Shown here: positions 17,403-25,901 of the stretch, in pieces
How positions within the stretch are numbered: position 1 is the stretch's first letter
Layout: each line of letters begins with the position of its first letter
Source of the DNA: Mucilaginibacter straminoryzae
GTDB taxonomy: Bacteria > Bacteroidota > Bacteroidia > Sphingobacteriales > Sphingobacteriaceae
NCBI RefSeq assembly: GCF_022953055.1
Contig: NZ_JALJEJ010000009.1
Coordinates: forward strand, 117,846 to 181,845
Direction: 5' to 3'
DNA: 64,000 nucleotides
Position numbers and translations under genes: made by a program
Notes under the pieces: model-generated
Told to the model about the DNA's origin: nothing
What the model saw: only the letters and a program-made list of their open reading frames with translations
Databases searched by the model: none

Positions 17403-18164
17403 TTAATTTACAGCCAGCAAATCGGCCGGCTTTTCATACAAGGCATACACATTTTGGTAGCCGTAGTCTTTCGGCTTACTAATCACCTGTTTCACGGCAA
17501 TTATCTTGTACACATACATACCGGTTTCGCGGTTTAAGGCCATCCGGTAATAATTACCTTTATTCTGGCGATTGATCGCCCGCTGTACCCGCGGCGAACC
17601 GGCGTTATAAGCGGCCGCAGCTAAGGTCCAGCTGTTAAATTGGGTGTACAGCTCGCGCAGATACTTGCAGGCTGCAATGGTAGATTTACGCACATTCAGG
17701 CGCTCATCACGTCCTTTGCCTACCTTTAAACCATACTCGCGTGCTGTTTGGGGCATAAACTGCCAGATACCGGCAGCCCCTTTTGGAGACGTTCCCTCTT
17801 TTAATCCAGATTCTACCAGTGGAAGATACTTGAAATCTTCAGGGATTCCGTACAATTCCAGGATAGGTTCAATGATGGGAAACAATTTTCGTGCTTTCTG
17901 ATGCAGAATAGCTGACCCTACTTTCTGATAGCTGTTGCGCCATAAAGAAATACGGATCTTGCGGCTTACCTTTTTATTGGCCATCGGTATGGCTTCTTCG
18001 GCAAAAGTATAGCCTTGTTTCTGAGGTGCAGGAGGGGCTAAAAAACTCGTCATTCGGGCGAGTTTAACCGGGTTCCTTCTTTCAGTTGTAGCAAAAACAA
18101 AAAGCTTAAAAACTACAACCGACACAATCATTACGGAGCACGTAACTAAGTGTTTTTTACTCAT
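17403..18164 (-). CDS. Lytic transglycosylase (SLT domain), MltD-like
   Basis: 253 residues. An N-terminal hydrophobic segment (about 8-27, signal or anchor), then an SLT catalytic domain about 105-235: PLVESGLKEGTSPKGAAGIWQFMPQTAREYGL (catalytic Glu in VESG), RKSTIAACKYLRELY, WTLAAAAYNAG. It cleaves peptidoglycan glycan strands to form anhydro-muropeptides. Unlike E. coli MltD it has no LysM repeats. Divergent from the downstream pseudouridine synthase gene. Confidence 0.9.
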   Translation of the reverse strand: MSKKHLVTCSVMIVSVVVFKLFVFATTERRNPVKLARMTSFLAPPAPQKQGYTFAEEAIPMANKKVSRKIRISLWRNSYQKVGSAILHQKARKLFPIIEPILELYGIPEDFKYLPLVESGLKEGTSPKGAAGIWQFMPQTAREYGLKVGKGRDERLNVRKSTIAACKYLRELYTQFNSWTLAAAAYNAGSPRVQRAINRQNKGNYYRMALNRETGMYVYKIIAVKQVISKPKDYGYQNVYALYEKPADLLAVN

Positions 18165-18355
18165 TCAAATTACATTTATTTCAACAATAGCAGATGTGTT
18201 GTGTCGGCAAAGGTAATACATAAATCAGAATATCAACAACTTATCACCTACTTAGTGTTAGAGCAAATGTGGAAAACTCTTAAAAACAGCATTTTATTGC
18301 TATGTTAGCATAGATTTTTTGTTGAAAATTTATCACCGTTACTCCACATTTTTAG

Positions 18356-18363
18356 TATCTTTG
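18356..18363 (+). promoter_or_regulatory. -7 box of the pseudouridine synthase gene
   Basis: TATCTTTG, a TAnnTTTG match, ending 33 bases before the ATG. No -33 TTG at the ideal distance. Confidence 0.6.
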
Positions 18364-18396
18364 CACCCCTCGCCGTGAGGCGTTAACAAAAAAAGT

Positions 18397-19722
18397 ATGG
18401 TATTCAGAAAACCAGGAAACGGCCGTGATGACAGGTCTGAAAAGTCATCGGGAAGGAACAGCAGAGGTGGTGAACAGCGTGGTAAGAATCCTTCAAGATC
18501 CGGCTCATCTTCATCAAAATTTTCAGGCAACAAATCGGGCGAGTTCAGTCCGCGCACCGGCAAGCCTTTTGAAGGCGGCGAAGGCAAATCTGACAGGCCG
18601 TTTGGCGAGCGCAAAACCGGCTCAGGCAAAAGCTTTGGCGAACGTTCTGAAGGACGCGGCAACAAGTCATTTGGCGAAAAGAAATTTGGCGACCGACCTT
18701 CGGGCGAAAAACGCTTTGGCAGCAAATCTTTTGGCGACAAGAAGTTTGGTGACAGATCTTTCGGCGAGAAAAAGTTCGGTGATAAGAAATTTGGCGAACG
18801 TAAGTCTTTCGACAAAAACTCAGGCGGCAAGCCTTTTCAAAAGAGAAGCAGCGGCGATCGATATGAAAACAGAGGAGAACAATCTGCTGAACGCCCGGTA
18901 AGGTTTGAAAACCCAGCACGCCGTTTTAACCCCGAGTTTGCGCAGGAACAAAAACCTGTACGCACACTAAGAGCAAAGAAATCTACTGCAGCGCCTAAAG
19001 ATGATGGCCTGATCCGTTTGAACCGTTATATCTCTAATGCCGGTATCTGTTCACGCCGTAAGGCCGATGAACTGATCGAAGCAGGTGTGATCAGCGTGAA
19101 CGGAGAGGTTGTTTCTGAACTGGGTTATAAAGTTGATCCGTTTAAAGATGTGATCCGTTATAATGGTGAAACTTTAAAACGCGAAAAGAACGTTTACGTG
19201 CTGCTAAACAAACCAAAGGATTATATCACTACGACTGATGATCCGCAGGAGCGCCGTACCGTAATGCACCTGGTAGATAAAGCAACCAAAGAACGCATTT
19301 ACCCTGTTGGCCGCCTGGACCGTAATACTACCGGTTTGTTATTAATGACCAACGATGGTGACCTGGCAGATAAGCTTTCGCACCCAAGAAACAGCATCAC
19401 CAAATTATACCAGGTAGAACTGGACAAGAACCTGACCCAGGGCGATTTGAACAAAATTGCTTTCGGCCTGGAACTGGAAGACGGTTTTATTAAACCCGAT
19501 ATGGTTTCTTATGTTACCGGTGGCAGCAAACGCGAAATCGGTATCCAGATCCATAGCGGGCGTAACCGTATCGTGCGCCGTATATTTGAGCACCTGGGTT
19601 ACGAGGTAGTGAAACTGGACCGTTCTGTTTATGCCAACCTGACTAAAAAAGACCTTCCGCGCGGACGCTGGAGATACCTTGAAGACAAGGAGATCATCCA
19701 ACTGAAACATTTGGTAAAATAA
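18397..19722 (+). CDS. RsuA/RluB-family pseudouridine synthase with repetitive disordered N-terminus
   Basis: 441 residues. The first about 200 are low complexity, rich in Gly/Ser/Lys/Arg/Phe, with about ten near-repeats of the type SFGEKKFGDR between residues 65 and 145. An S4 RNA-binding domain follows (IRLNRYISNAGICSRRKADELIEAGVISVNG), then the catalytic domain with GRLDRNTTGLLL (catalytic Asp) and GRNRIVRRIFEHLGYEV. It isomerises uridine in rRNA, probably large-subunit rRNA if RluB-like; the site is not deducible. Such charged extensions are common in Bacteroidota members and probably bind RNA. Confidence 0.92.
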   Translation: MVFRKPGNGRDDRSEKSSGRNSRGGEQRGKNPSRSGSSSSKFSGNKSGEFSPRTGKPFEGGEGKSDRPFGERKTGSGKSFGERSEGRGNKSFGEKKFGDRPSGEKRFGSKSFGDKKFGDRSFGEKKFGDKKFGERKSFDKNSGGKPFQKRSSGDRYENRGEQSAERPVRFENPARRFNPEFAQEQKPVRTLRAKKSTAAPKDDGLIRLNRYISNAGICSRRKADELIEAGVISVNGEVVSELGYKVDPFKDVIRYNGETLKREKNVYVLLNKPKDYITTTDDPQERRTVMHLVDKATKERIYPVGRLDRNTTGLLLMTNDGDLADKLSHPRNSITKLYQVELDKNLTQGDLNKIAFGLELEDGFIKPDMVSYVTGGSKREIGIQIHSGRNRIVRRIFEHLGYEVVKLDRSVYANLTKKDLPRGRWRYLEDKEIIQLKHLVK

Positions 19723-19727
19723 TACGA

Positions 19728-19751
19728 AGCCCTGTTCATCAGGGCTTTTTT
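19728..19751 (+). terminator. Terminator of the pseudouridine synthase gene
   Basis: 7-bp stem (19728-19734 with 19740-19746), five-base loop, T6 tail. Confidence 0.8.
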
Positions 19752-19898
19752 ATTGGGAGCCAATCCTACTAAAACCGCACAAACGGTGTATCAAAAGCGA
19801 ACGGTAATTTTTCGCAATCAATTACCTAAACTACTGTAAAATAAAACATTACATTACAGGCATTAATTTGGCGAATACTTGAACCTAATCTGTGTGCT

Positions 19899-22268
19899 AT
19901 GTTCAGGAATTATTTATTGAGCGCCATCAGGAGCTTCAAAAAATACCGGTTATTCAGCTTTTTAAATGTATTTGGCCTGGCGACAGGGCTGGCCTGCAGT
20001 ATCCTGATTTTGCTTTGGGTTCAAGACGAGGTCAGCTTTGATAAATTCAATAAACAGGCTAACCAGATCTACCGGATAACGGCTGACGTTTCGGGGTCAA
20101 AATCGGCAGTTACACCGCCGCCGCTGCCCGAAGCGGTAAGGCAGCAGTTACCCATTGTAAAAAGAACCACTACCGTTGTGCCCATCACCACCATGGTTTC
20201 CATCGGCACAAAGAAGTTTGATGAAAGACATGTGCTCTATGCCGATTCTAACTTCCTGCGCATGTTTGATTATGCGCTTGCAGAAGGCAACCGGGAAGAT
20301 GTACTAAATGCGCCAAACGGCGTTGTGATCACCGCATCAACAGCTAAAAAGTATTTTGGCAATGCTGATGCAGTCGGCAAAACCATCTTGGTAAATAACG
20401 ACATCAATGGTAACAGCTACGTGGTTAAAGGCGTGTTAAGGGATATTCCGTCCAATTCGCATTTAAAATTTGACATCCTGCTCCCTATTGATTTCTATAA
20501 CAAATCTAACGCAACAGATTGGGGTAATTATTCGGCCTACAGTTACCTTGAGCTGGATAAAAACTTCAAAGGCAATGCAGGCAATATCGCCATGCTCGAA
20601 AAACAGATAGATGCTATTTATAAAGAAAAGGATAACAGCGATACCAAATCTGTTTTTAACCTGCAACCGTTAACGGATATTCACCTGCATTCTAACCTCT
20701 TATTAGAGGTGGAAGGGCAGGGAAACAGCGAGCATGTGCGCATTTTCTCCATCGTCGCGATATTTATCCTGCTGATCGCTGCTTTTAATTACATGAACCT
20801 CTCTACCGCTTTGGCCGCCCAACGGGCAAAAGAAGTGGGGCTACGTAAAACTATCGGCGCTAATAAACTGCAATTGGTGATCCAATTTATGAGTGAATCG
20901 TTCATGGTGACGCTGTTATCACTGGTAGTCGGTTTAGTAATTGCCTGGGCATGCCTGCCTTTGTTCAACGAAATTTCATCAAAGAACATCACCCTTAATT
21001 TGTTCACCCCAAAACTGATCGGCGAGTTAGTGCTACTGGCATTGGTCATTACTTTTCTTTCAGGACTGTATCCTGCATTCCTGCTATCTTCATATCAGCC
21101 TGTAGCTGTATTAAAGGGATTAAAGGCCGTTAAAACAAATAAACCATTTTTAAGAAACGGGCTGGTGATCCTGCAATTTGCCATTTCGGTAGTGCTGATC
21201 ATTAGTACCATGGTGGTAAACTATCAATTGAAATTTATACAAGGCAGGAACATCGGCTACAGCAAAGAGAATTTAATGTATGTAGAAGTGCCAGCCGCAG
21301 GCGATTTAAAATCTAACTATGAACGGTTGAAAGCTACCCTGCCCCAGCAATTGCAAGGCATTGATTATACGATTACAGACCACTTACCTACTTACTTAAC
21401 CACCGGCACGACAAATGTGATGTGGAGCGGCAAGAAACCTAAAGAGCAAACCGTTTTCCCGCATATCGGGGCTGACGCAAAATTTCTGCAGACGTTTAAA
21501 ATGCAACTGCTAACCGGAAGGACGTTTAATGATGATTCTAAAGCAGATGCCGGCAATTACCTGCTTAACGAAGCTGCCGTTAAACTGATGGGCATGACAC
21601 CCGATCGTGCAATTGGTCAGCTGATCAGCAGTAACGGGCACCCGGGTATGGTGATCGGCGTGGTGAAGAATTTTAATTTTAAACCCGTTCAGCAGGCTAT
21701 TGAACCTTTGATCCTGCGGCATACCGACCGTGCAGGCTTCTTGGTGATAAGAATACCTGGCAACAATAGTTCTGCTATGGTCAACAAGCTCAAAGGAGCT
21801 TTTCAAGATCTTTACCCCAATTATCCCTTCAACTACGGTTTTGTGGATGAAGATATCAACCACCTCTACCTGTCAGAGCAACGCATGGGCAAACTGTTCA
21901 ATGCCTTTTCGGCCATCTCTATTATCATCTCGTGCCTGGGCCTTTTCGGTTTGGCAACATTTACCACCCAGCAAAGGCTGAAAGAAATTGGGGTAAGAAG
22001 GGTGCTTGGCGCCAGTACGGCCAGTATAGTTACCCTGCTTTCTAAGGATCTGGTTAAACTGGTGATGTTTGCGCTATTCATCGCCTTTCCGGTGGCCTGG
22101 ATCATGATGAACAAGTGGTTAGATAACTATACTTACCGTATTGCCATCAGTTGGTGGATATTTTTGCTATCCGGCGCTTCGGCCATCTTCATCGCTTTCC
22201 TGACCATTAGCTACCAGGCCTTCAAGGCGGCTTTTACGAATCCGACGAAGAGCCTAAAATCGGAGTAG
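19899..22268 (+). CDS. MacB/FtsX-type ABC transporter permease
   Basis: 789 residues with the layout TM1 (about 20-42), large periplasmic MacB-PCD domain, FtsX block of three helices (about 285-410), fourth repeat helix near 425, second periplasmic domain, and final FtsX block (about 675-780). Motifs: NYLLSAIRSFKKYRLFSFLNVFGLATGLACSI at the start and AAQRAKEVGLRKTIGA / QQRLKEIGVRRVLGAS in the cytoplasmic loops. Such proteins pair with a LolD-like ATPase for efflux or lipoprotein transport; no ATPase is adjacent, so it is an orphan permease here. Substrate unknown. Confidence 0.9.
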   Translation: MFRNYLLSAIRSFKKYRLFSFLNVFGLATGLACSILILLWVQDEVSFDKFNKQANQIYRITADVSGSKSAVTPPPLPEAVRQQLPIVKRTTTVVPITTMVSIGTKKFDERHVLYADSNFLRMFDYALAEGNREDVLNAPNGVVITASTAKKYFGNADAVGKTILVNNDINGNSYVVKGVLRDIPSNSHLKFDILLPIDFYNKSNATDWGNYSAYSYLELDKNFKGNAGNIAMLEKQIDAIYKEKDNSDTKSVFNLQPLTDIHLHSNLLLEVEGQGNSEHVRIFSIVAIFILLIAAFNYMNLSTALAAQRAKEVGLRKTIGANKLQLVIQFMSESFMVTLLSLVVGLVIAWACLPLFNEISSKNITLNLFTPKLIGELVLLALVITFLSGLYPAFLLSSYQPVAVLKGLKAVKTNKPFLRNGLVILQFAISVVLIISTMVVNYQLKFIQGRNIGYSKENLMYVEVPAAGDLKSNYERLKATLPQQLQGIDYTITDHLPTYLTTGTTNVMWSGKKPKEQTVFPHIGADAKFLQTFKMQLLTGRTFNDDSKADAGNYLLNEAAVKLMGMTPDRAIGQLISSNGHPGMVIGVVKNFNFKPVQQAIEPLILRHTDRAGFLVIRIPGNNSSAMVNKLKGAFQDLYPNYPFNYGFVDEDINHLYLSEQRMGKLFNAFSAISIIISCLGLFGLATFTTQQRLKEIGVRRVLGASTASIVTLLSKDLVKLVMFALFIAFPVAWIMMNKWLDNYTYRIAISWWIFLLSGASAIFIAFLTISYQAFKAAFTNPTKSLKSE

Positions 22269-22303
22269 GCCCCCCTAATCCTTCCCAAAGGGGAGGACTT
22301 TAA
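22269..22303. repeat. Dispersed R2-type repeat
   Basis: CCCCCCTAATCCTTCCCAAAGGGGAGGA, immediately after the ABC permease stop; related to the copy at 63800-63841. Confidence 0.6.
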
Positions 22304-22409
22304 ATGTTCCGTTTGAGAAGGATTTATATCCCACCTTTTCAAACTTCTCCCTAATTAATTTAGCCATTCTCCGCACTTTTATTACTTTGCAGTATCTAAT
22401 TATTAACCC

Positions 22410-23540
22410 ATGAAAAAACTACTGCTTGTTGTAATACTCTCGGCGCCGAGTTTGCTTTTTGCCCAGAAGAAGCTGCCTAAAACTTACGACCTGCTCATTG
22501 GCACCTATACCAAGCCAGGTGGCAGCACCGGCATTCAGGTTTATCGCTTTTATGCAGAAACCGGCCGGATGGCCTATCTAAGTCAGACCGAGATCAACAA
22601 TCCGTCTTACCTTTGTGTAAGCAGCAATAATAAATTTGTTTACGCTGTTAATGAAGACGACGCAAACAGCGGGATCAGTGCTTTTTCATTCGAGCCGTCT
22701 ACCGGTTTGCTTAAACCGATCAATCGCCAGTCCTCCATCGGTAAAGGGCCGTGCTATGTAAGTGTGGATAAAGATCAGAAACATGTTTTTGCGGCCAATT
22801 ACAAAAGCGGTAGTTTAAACGTTTTCCCGATCAATAAAGACGGTTCTTTGGGAGCCGTGGTTCAGAACATCCAAGACACCGGCTCGGGACCGGATACCTC
22901 GAGGCAGAAAATGCCGCATGTGCACACGGCCGTACTTTCACCAGATGATAAATATCTGCTCTATACAGACCTTGGTACCGACAAGCTGAATATTGCGAAA
23001 TACAGTTCGTCGGCAGACCAGCCCTTAAAGTTATTGGCCGAAAATGGGGCGAGTGTTAAAGGCGGTGATGGTCCGCGCCATCTCGACTTCTCGCCGGATC
23101 ATAAATTTGTTTACCTGCTCACTGAAATGGCAGGTACCATTTATGCTTACGAGTATAAGGGCGGAAAGATGAAACAAGTGCAGACCATCAGTATACTACC
23201 CGAAAACTTCCACGGAAATGTAGGCGCGGCAGATATCCACCTTTCTGCAGATGGTAACTTCCTTTATGCCAGTAACCGCGGTACGGCCAATGAGATTGTT
23301 TATTTCTCTGTAAATAAAGAAACCGGACAATTAACGTATCTCGACCGCATCAGCACGTTTGGACAGGGGCCGAGAAATTTCACCATTGACCCAACCGGGA
23401 ACTTCCTGCTGGTGGGCAACCAGAACAGCGATAACATTGTAGTTTACAAACGCAACCAGCAAACAGGCAAACTCACCGCAACTAATATCCGCTTAAATGT
23501 GGGCAGCCCGGTTTGTTTAAAATTTGCACCGGCGGAATAA
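22410..23540 (+). CDS. Secreted lactonase family protein (6-phosphogluconolactonase-like beta-propeller)
   Basis: 376 residues with a Sec signal peptide (cleavage after SLLFAQ). Seven-bladed propeller of the YbhE/lactonase family: LLIGTYTKPGGSTGIQVYRF, NPSYLCVSSNNKFVYAVNE, GKGPCYVSVDKDQKHVFAANYKSGSLNVFPI, HVHTAVLSPDDKYLLYTDLGTDKL, GPRHLDFSPDHKFVYLLTE, GPRNFTIDPTGNFLLVGNQNSDNIVVY. Cytoplasmic relatives hydrolyse 6-phosphogluconolactone; an exported version probably acts on another lactone. No pentose phosphate genes nearby. Confidence 0.88.
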   Translation: MKKLLLVVILSAPSLLFAQKKLPKTYDLLIGTYTKPGGSTGIQVYRFYAETGRMAYLSQTEINNPSYLCVSSNNKFVYAVNEDDANSGISAFSFEPSTGLLKPINRQSSIGKGPCYVSVDKDQKHVFAANYKSGSLNVFPINKDGSLGAVVQNIQDTGSGPDTSRQKMPHVHTAVLSPDDKYLLYTDLGTDKLNIAKYSSSADQPLKLLAENGASVKGGDGPRHLDFSPDHKFVYLLTEMAGTIYAYEYKGGKMKQVQTISILPENFHGNVGAADIHLSADGNFLYASNRGTANEIVYFSVNKETGQLTYLDRISTFGQGPRNFTIDPTGNFLLVGNQNSDNIVVYKRNQQTGKLTATNIRLNVGSPVCLKFAPAE

Positions 23541-23676
23541 CACAAAACAAAAAGGCTTCGAAAATTTCACACTGACGCGCATTTTCAACGCGTGAATAAA
23601 GCTGAAGTGACTTTAATCGCTGAAAAGCATGAAGTACCCGTTACAAACAGCGCAATACACGCTGGCATTTCTATGT

Positions 23677-23756
23677 TGTCATCTCGAACGCAGTGAGAGA
23701 TCTTCTTCGATTAGCCTGTCTAAGAAGATTTCTCCTCGTACCTCGTCGAAATGACA
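23677..23756. repeat. Dispersed long imperfect palindrome (R1 type)
   Basis: Begins TGTCATCTCGA and ends TCGAAATGACA, with inner arms around AGATCTTCTT / AAGAAGATTT. It can fold into one long hairpin. Related fragments are in the 50544-50858 tandem, 57866-57912, 62697-62784 and 63944-63976. It lies in the 277-base gap between lactonase and lipocalin-like genes; nothing else was found there. Confidence 0.75.
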
Positions 23757-23817
23757 GGATTTGGAGCACAAAAAGCCATCCTTTTTAGGGATAGCTCTGT
23801 TTATCTTTAGATGTTGC

Positions 23818-24303
23818 TTACTGCTTATTAAACGTATAAGTAACGTAACCATTGCCAGAACCTAACGCAATAGGTATTCTCAAGGTCATGCTTGAACCGT
23901 CGTTCTGGCCAATTAGTAACCGGTAACCTTCGGTTACGTTTTTAGCTTTATCGCCCTGATAGATCTTTTTAAATTGAAACATCTGCCCAGAAGCATCATT
24001 GTTATAAACAGACCAGAAAATAGTCTGTGAAACACCGTTCGGTAAAGTGTAAATACCGTCGCCGCTATTATACAACTTCCAGGTACTTCCCACAAAATCT
24101 GCCGGAGGGGCCTGGTCCAATACACGTTGTACTGCGTTCTGCAAAACGCCGTCATAACTAACGTTGGTAACTGTCCATGTTCCTACAAATTTCCCTCGGG
24201 AAACGTTTGCAGCGCCTGTACTTGCATTTTTGGTAGTTGAACAGGCAGAAATAATAACGGCTAAAGTAAATAGTAAAAGTATGGGCTTAAGTATTCTTTT
24301 CAT
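23818..24303 (-). CDS. Lipocalin-like lipoprotein, unknown function
   Basis: 161 residues. Lipoprotein signal (LFTLAVIISACSTTKN, Cys about 21). The body begins GKFVGTWTVTNVSYDG and alternates short strands, as in the lipocalin-like proteins common in Bacteroidota, ending GYVTYTFNKQ. The fold is inferred from the GxW start and strand pattern only. No operon partner; bshA lies upstream on the same strand after 50 bases, and the two could share a transcript. Confidence 0.75.
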   Translation of the reverse strand: MKRILKPILLLFTLAVIISACSTTKNASTGAANVSRGKFVGTWTVTNVSYDGVLQNAVQRVLDQAPPADFVGSTWKLYNSGDGIYTLPNGVSQTIFWSVYNNDASGQMFQFKKIYQGDKAKNVTEGYRLLIGQNDGSSMTLRIPIALGSGNGYVTYTFNKQ

Positions 24304-24353
24304 AGCTGTAAAAATATAAGTCGGAAATCTATGAACATAAACCTTGCCAACCT

Positions 24354-25499
24354 TTAAGAGGCAGCAACAGGTTTAACGTTAGCAATCACTTCCTGGTAAA
24401 GCTGCTCGTACTGCGGCAAAATGTAAGAAAGCTCAAATTTCCGGGCATGCTCCAAAGCATTTTCCTTAAACTGGTTCAGCCTTTCTTCATCGCTCAACAT
24501 ATAGATGGCACGTTCTGCCATGCCGTCTACATCGCCAACATCGCGCAGGTAACCGGTCACCCCTTCTATGTTTAATTCCGGCAGACCACCTGCATTGGAA
24601 CTGATCACCGGTACTTTACAGGCCATTGCTTCCAGCGCGGCCAGACCAAAACTTTCGGATTGCGAAGGCATCAGGAACAGGTCAGATACAGATAATATCT
24701 CCTCAACAGCTTCCTGTTTACCCAAAAAACGGACATTTTCTGCCACGCCCAGGTCGCGCGCCAATTGCTCGCATTCAGGACGCTCCTGCCCGTCGCCAAC
24801 CATTAATAATTTAGATGGAATTACCTCGCGTACTTTAGCGAAAATCCGTATCACGTCTTGCGTGCGCTTTACCCGTCTGAAGTTAGAGGTATGTATCAGT
24901 ATCTTCCCCCCCTCTGGTGCAATCGCCTTTTTAAAATGTTCTTTCGATTTCAGGCTGAAGCGATTGAGGTCGATAAAGTTCTGGATCACCCTGATGTCTT
25001 TATAAACATCAAAAAATTTATAGGTATCCTGCTTTAAATGTTCTGAAACCGCAGTAACACCATCGCTCTGATTGATGGAGAATTCAACAACCGGTTTATA
25101 AGTACGGTCGTTACCCACCAGGGTAATATCCGTACCGTGCAGGGTAGTAACCACCGGGATAGAGATACCATAAGTAGCCAGGATCTGTTTGGCCATGTAA
25201 GCTGCCGATGCGTGTGGGATGGCATAATGTACGTGCAGCACATCCAGCTTTTCGAAACGCACCACATCAACCAAACGGCTGGCAAGTGCGAGTTCGTACG
25301 GCGGAAAATCAAACAGCGGATATTTACTAACTGCTACTTCGTGATAGAACAAATTCTCGGAAAAAAGATCGAGACGGGCGGGCTGGTTATAGGTTACAAA
25401 GTGCACCTGGTGCCCCCGGTCAGCTAATGCCTTACCCAGTTCAGTTGCAACAACACCGCTACCACCAAACGTAGGGTAACAAACTATTCCGATTTTCAT
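24354..25499 (-). CDS. bshA: N-acetyl-alpha-D-glucosaminyl L-malate synthase
   Basis: 381-residue GT4-family glycosyltransferase, first step of bacillithiol synthesis (UDP-GlcNAc + L-malate). BshA hallmarks: IGIVCYPTFGGSGVVATELGKALA, VHFVTYNQPARLD, HVHYAIPHASAAYMAKQIL, TLHGTDITLVGND, HTSNFRRVKRTQDVI, and the donor-site segment MPSQSESFGLAALEAMACKVPVISSNAGGLPE. Normal length. The other bsh genes are not in the window; ytxJ at 8593 belongs to the same thiol system. Confidence 0.95.
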   Translation of the reverse strand: MKIGIVCYPTFGGSGVVATELGKALADRGHQVHFVTYNQPARLDLFSENLFYHEVAVSKYPLFDFPPYELALASRLVDVVRFEKLDVLHVHYAIPHASAAYMAKQILATYGISIPVVTTLHGTDITLVGNDRTYKPVVEFSINQSDGVTAVSEHLKQDTYKFFDVYKDIRVIQNFIDLNRFSLKSKEHFKKAIAPEGGKILIHTSNFRRVKRTQDVIRIFAKVREVIPSKLLMVGDGQERPECEQLARDLGVAENVRFLGKQEAVEEILSVSDLFLMPSQSESFGLAALEAMACKVPVISSNAGGLPELNIEGVTGYLRDVGDVDGMAERAIYMLSDEERLNQFKENALEHARKFELSYILPQYEQLYQEVIANVKPVAAS

Positions 25500-25681
25500 G
25501 AGTGATCGTATTTAGATTGACAAAGCCTTTTGACTATCAGGCCGATTTGCCGTTACAAGTTTAACAGCATTTTAGCATAAATAGTGTTAGCGCCGTGTAA
25601 AGATTATATGCGCATCAATCGCGAGTTTTTGATAAAAACCAGTACCTTGGGACATCCTTAAAACTATCACCTGCTGAAACC

Positions 25682-25888
25682 ATGGGCATATTTACATCTG
25701 AACCCAAGCGATACGAAATAGACGGCACCCAGCTATTCTGCCAGTTTTGCAAAAATGACACCTTTGACACCAGGTATGAACAGCTCCATTCGCCTATGCG
25801 GACCTTCTTCAGTGTGGAGTGGACAGATAAAACCGCCACCTGCTTTGTGTGCAGCAAATGCGGTTACATGCACTGGTTCATGAGGTAA
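25682..25888 (+). CDS. Small zinc-ribbon protein, unknown function
   Basis: 68 residues. Two CxxC pairs (CQFC near residue 20, CSKC near 58) define a zinc-ribbon. The middle (EQLHSPMRTFFSVEWTDKTATCFVCSKCGYMHWF) resembles small zinc-binding proteins of the phylum that are annotated only as hypothetical. Divergent from bshA. The 182 bases upstream show no TAnnTTTG box. Confidence 0.75.
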   Translation: MGIFTSEPKRYEIDGTQLFCQFCKNDTFDTRYEQLHSPMRTFFSVEWTDKTATCFVCSKCGYMHWFMR

Positions 25889-25901
25889 TTTTGCCGCGAA
25901 T

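Noticed and set aside
18339..18830. 163-codon minus-strand frame with repeats of the LSPNFLSPKD type
   Set aside because: It is the exact antisense of the repeat-rich pseudouridine synthase tail; the reading frame is a by-product of the sense repeats, and it has no signal or family.
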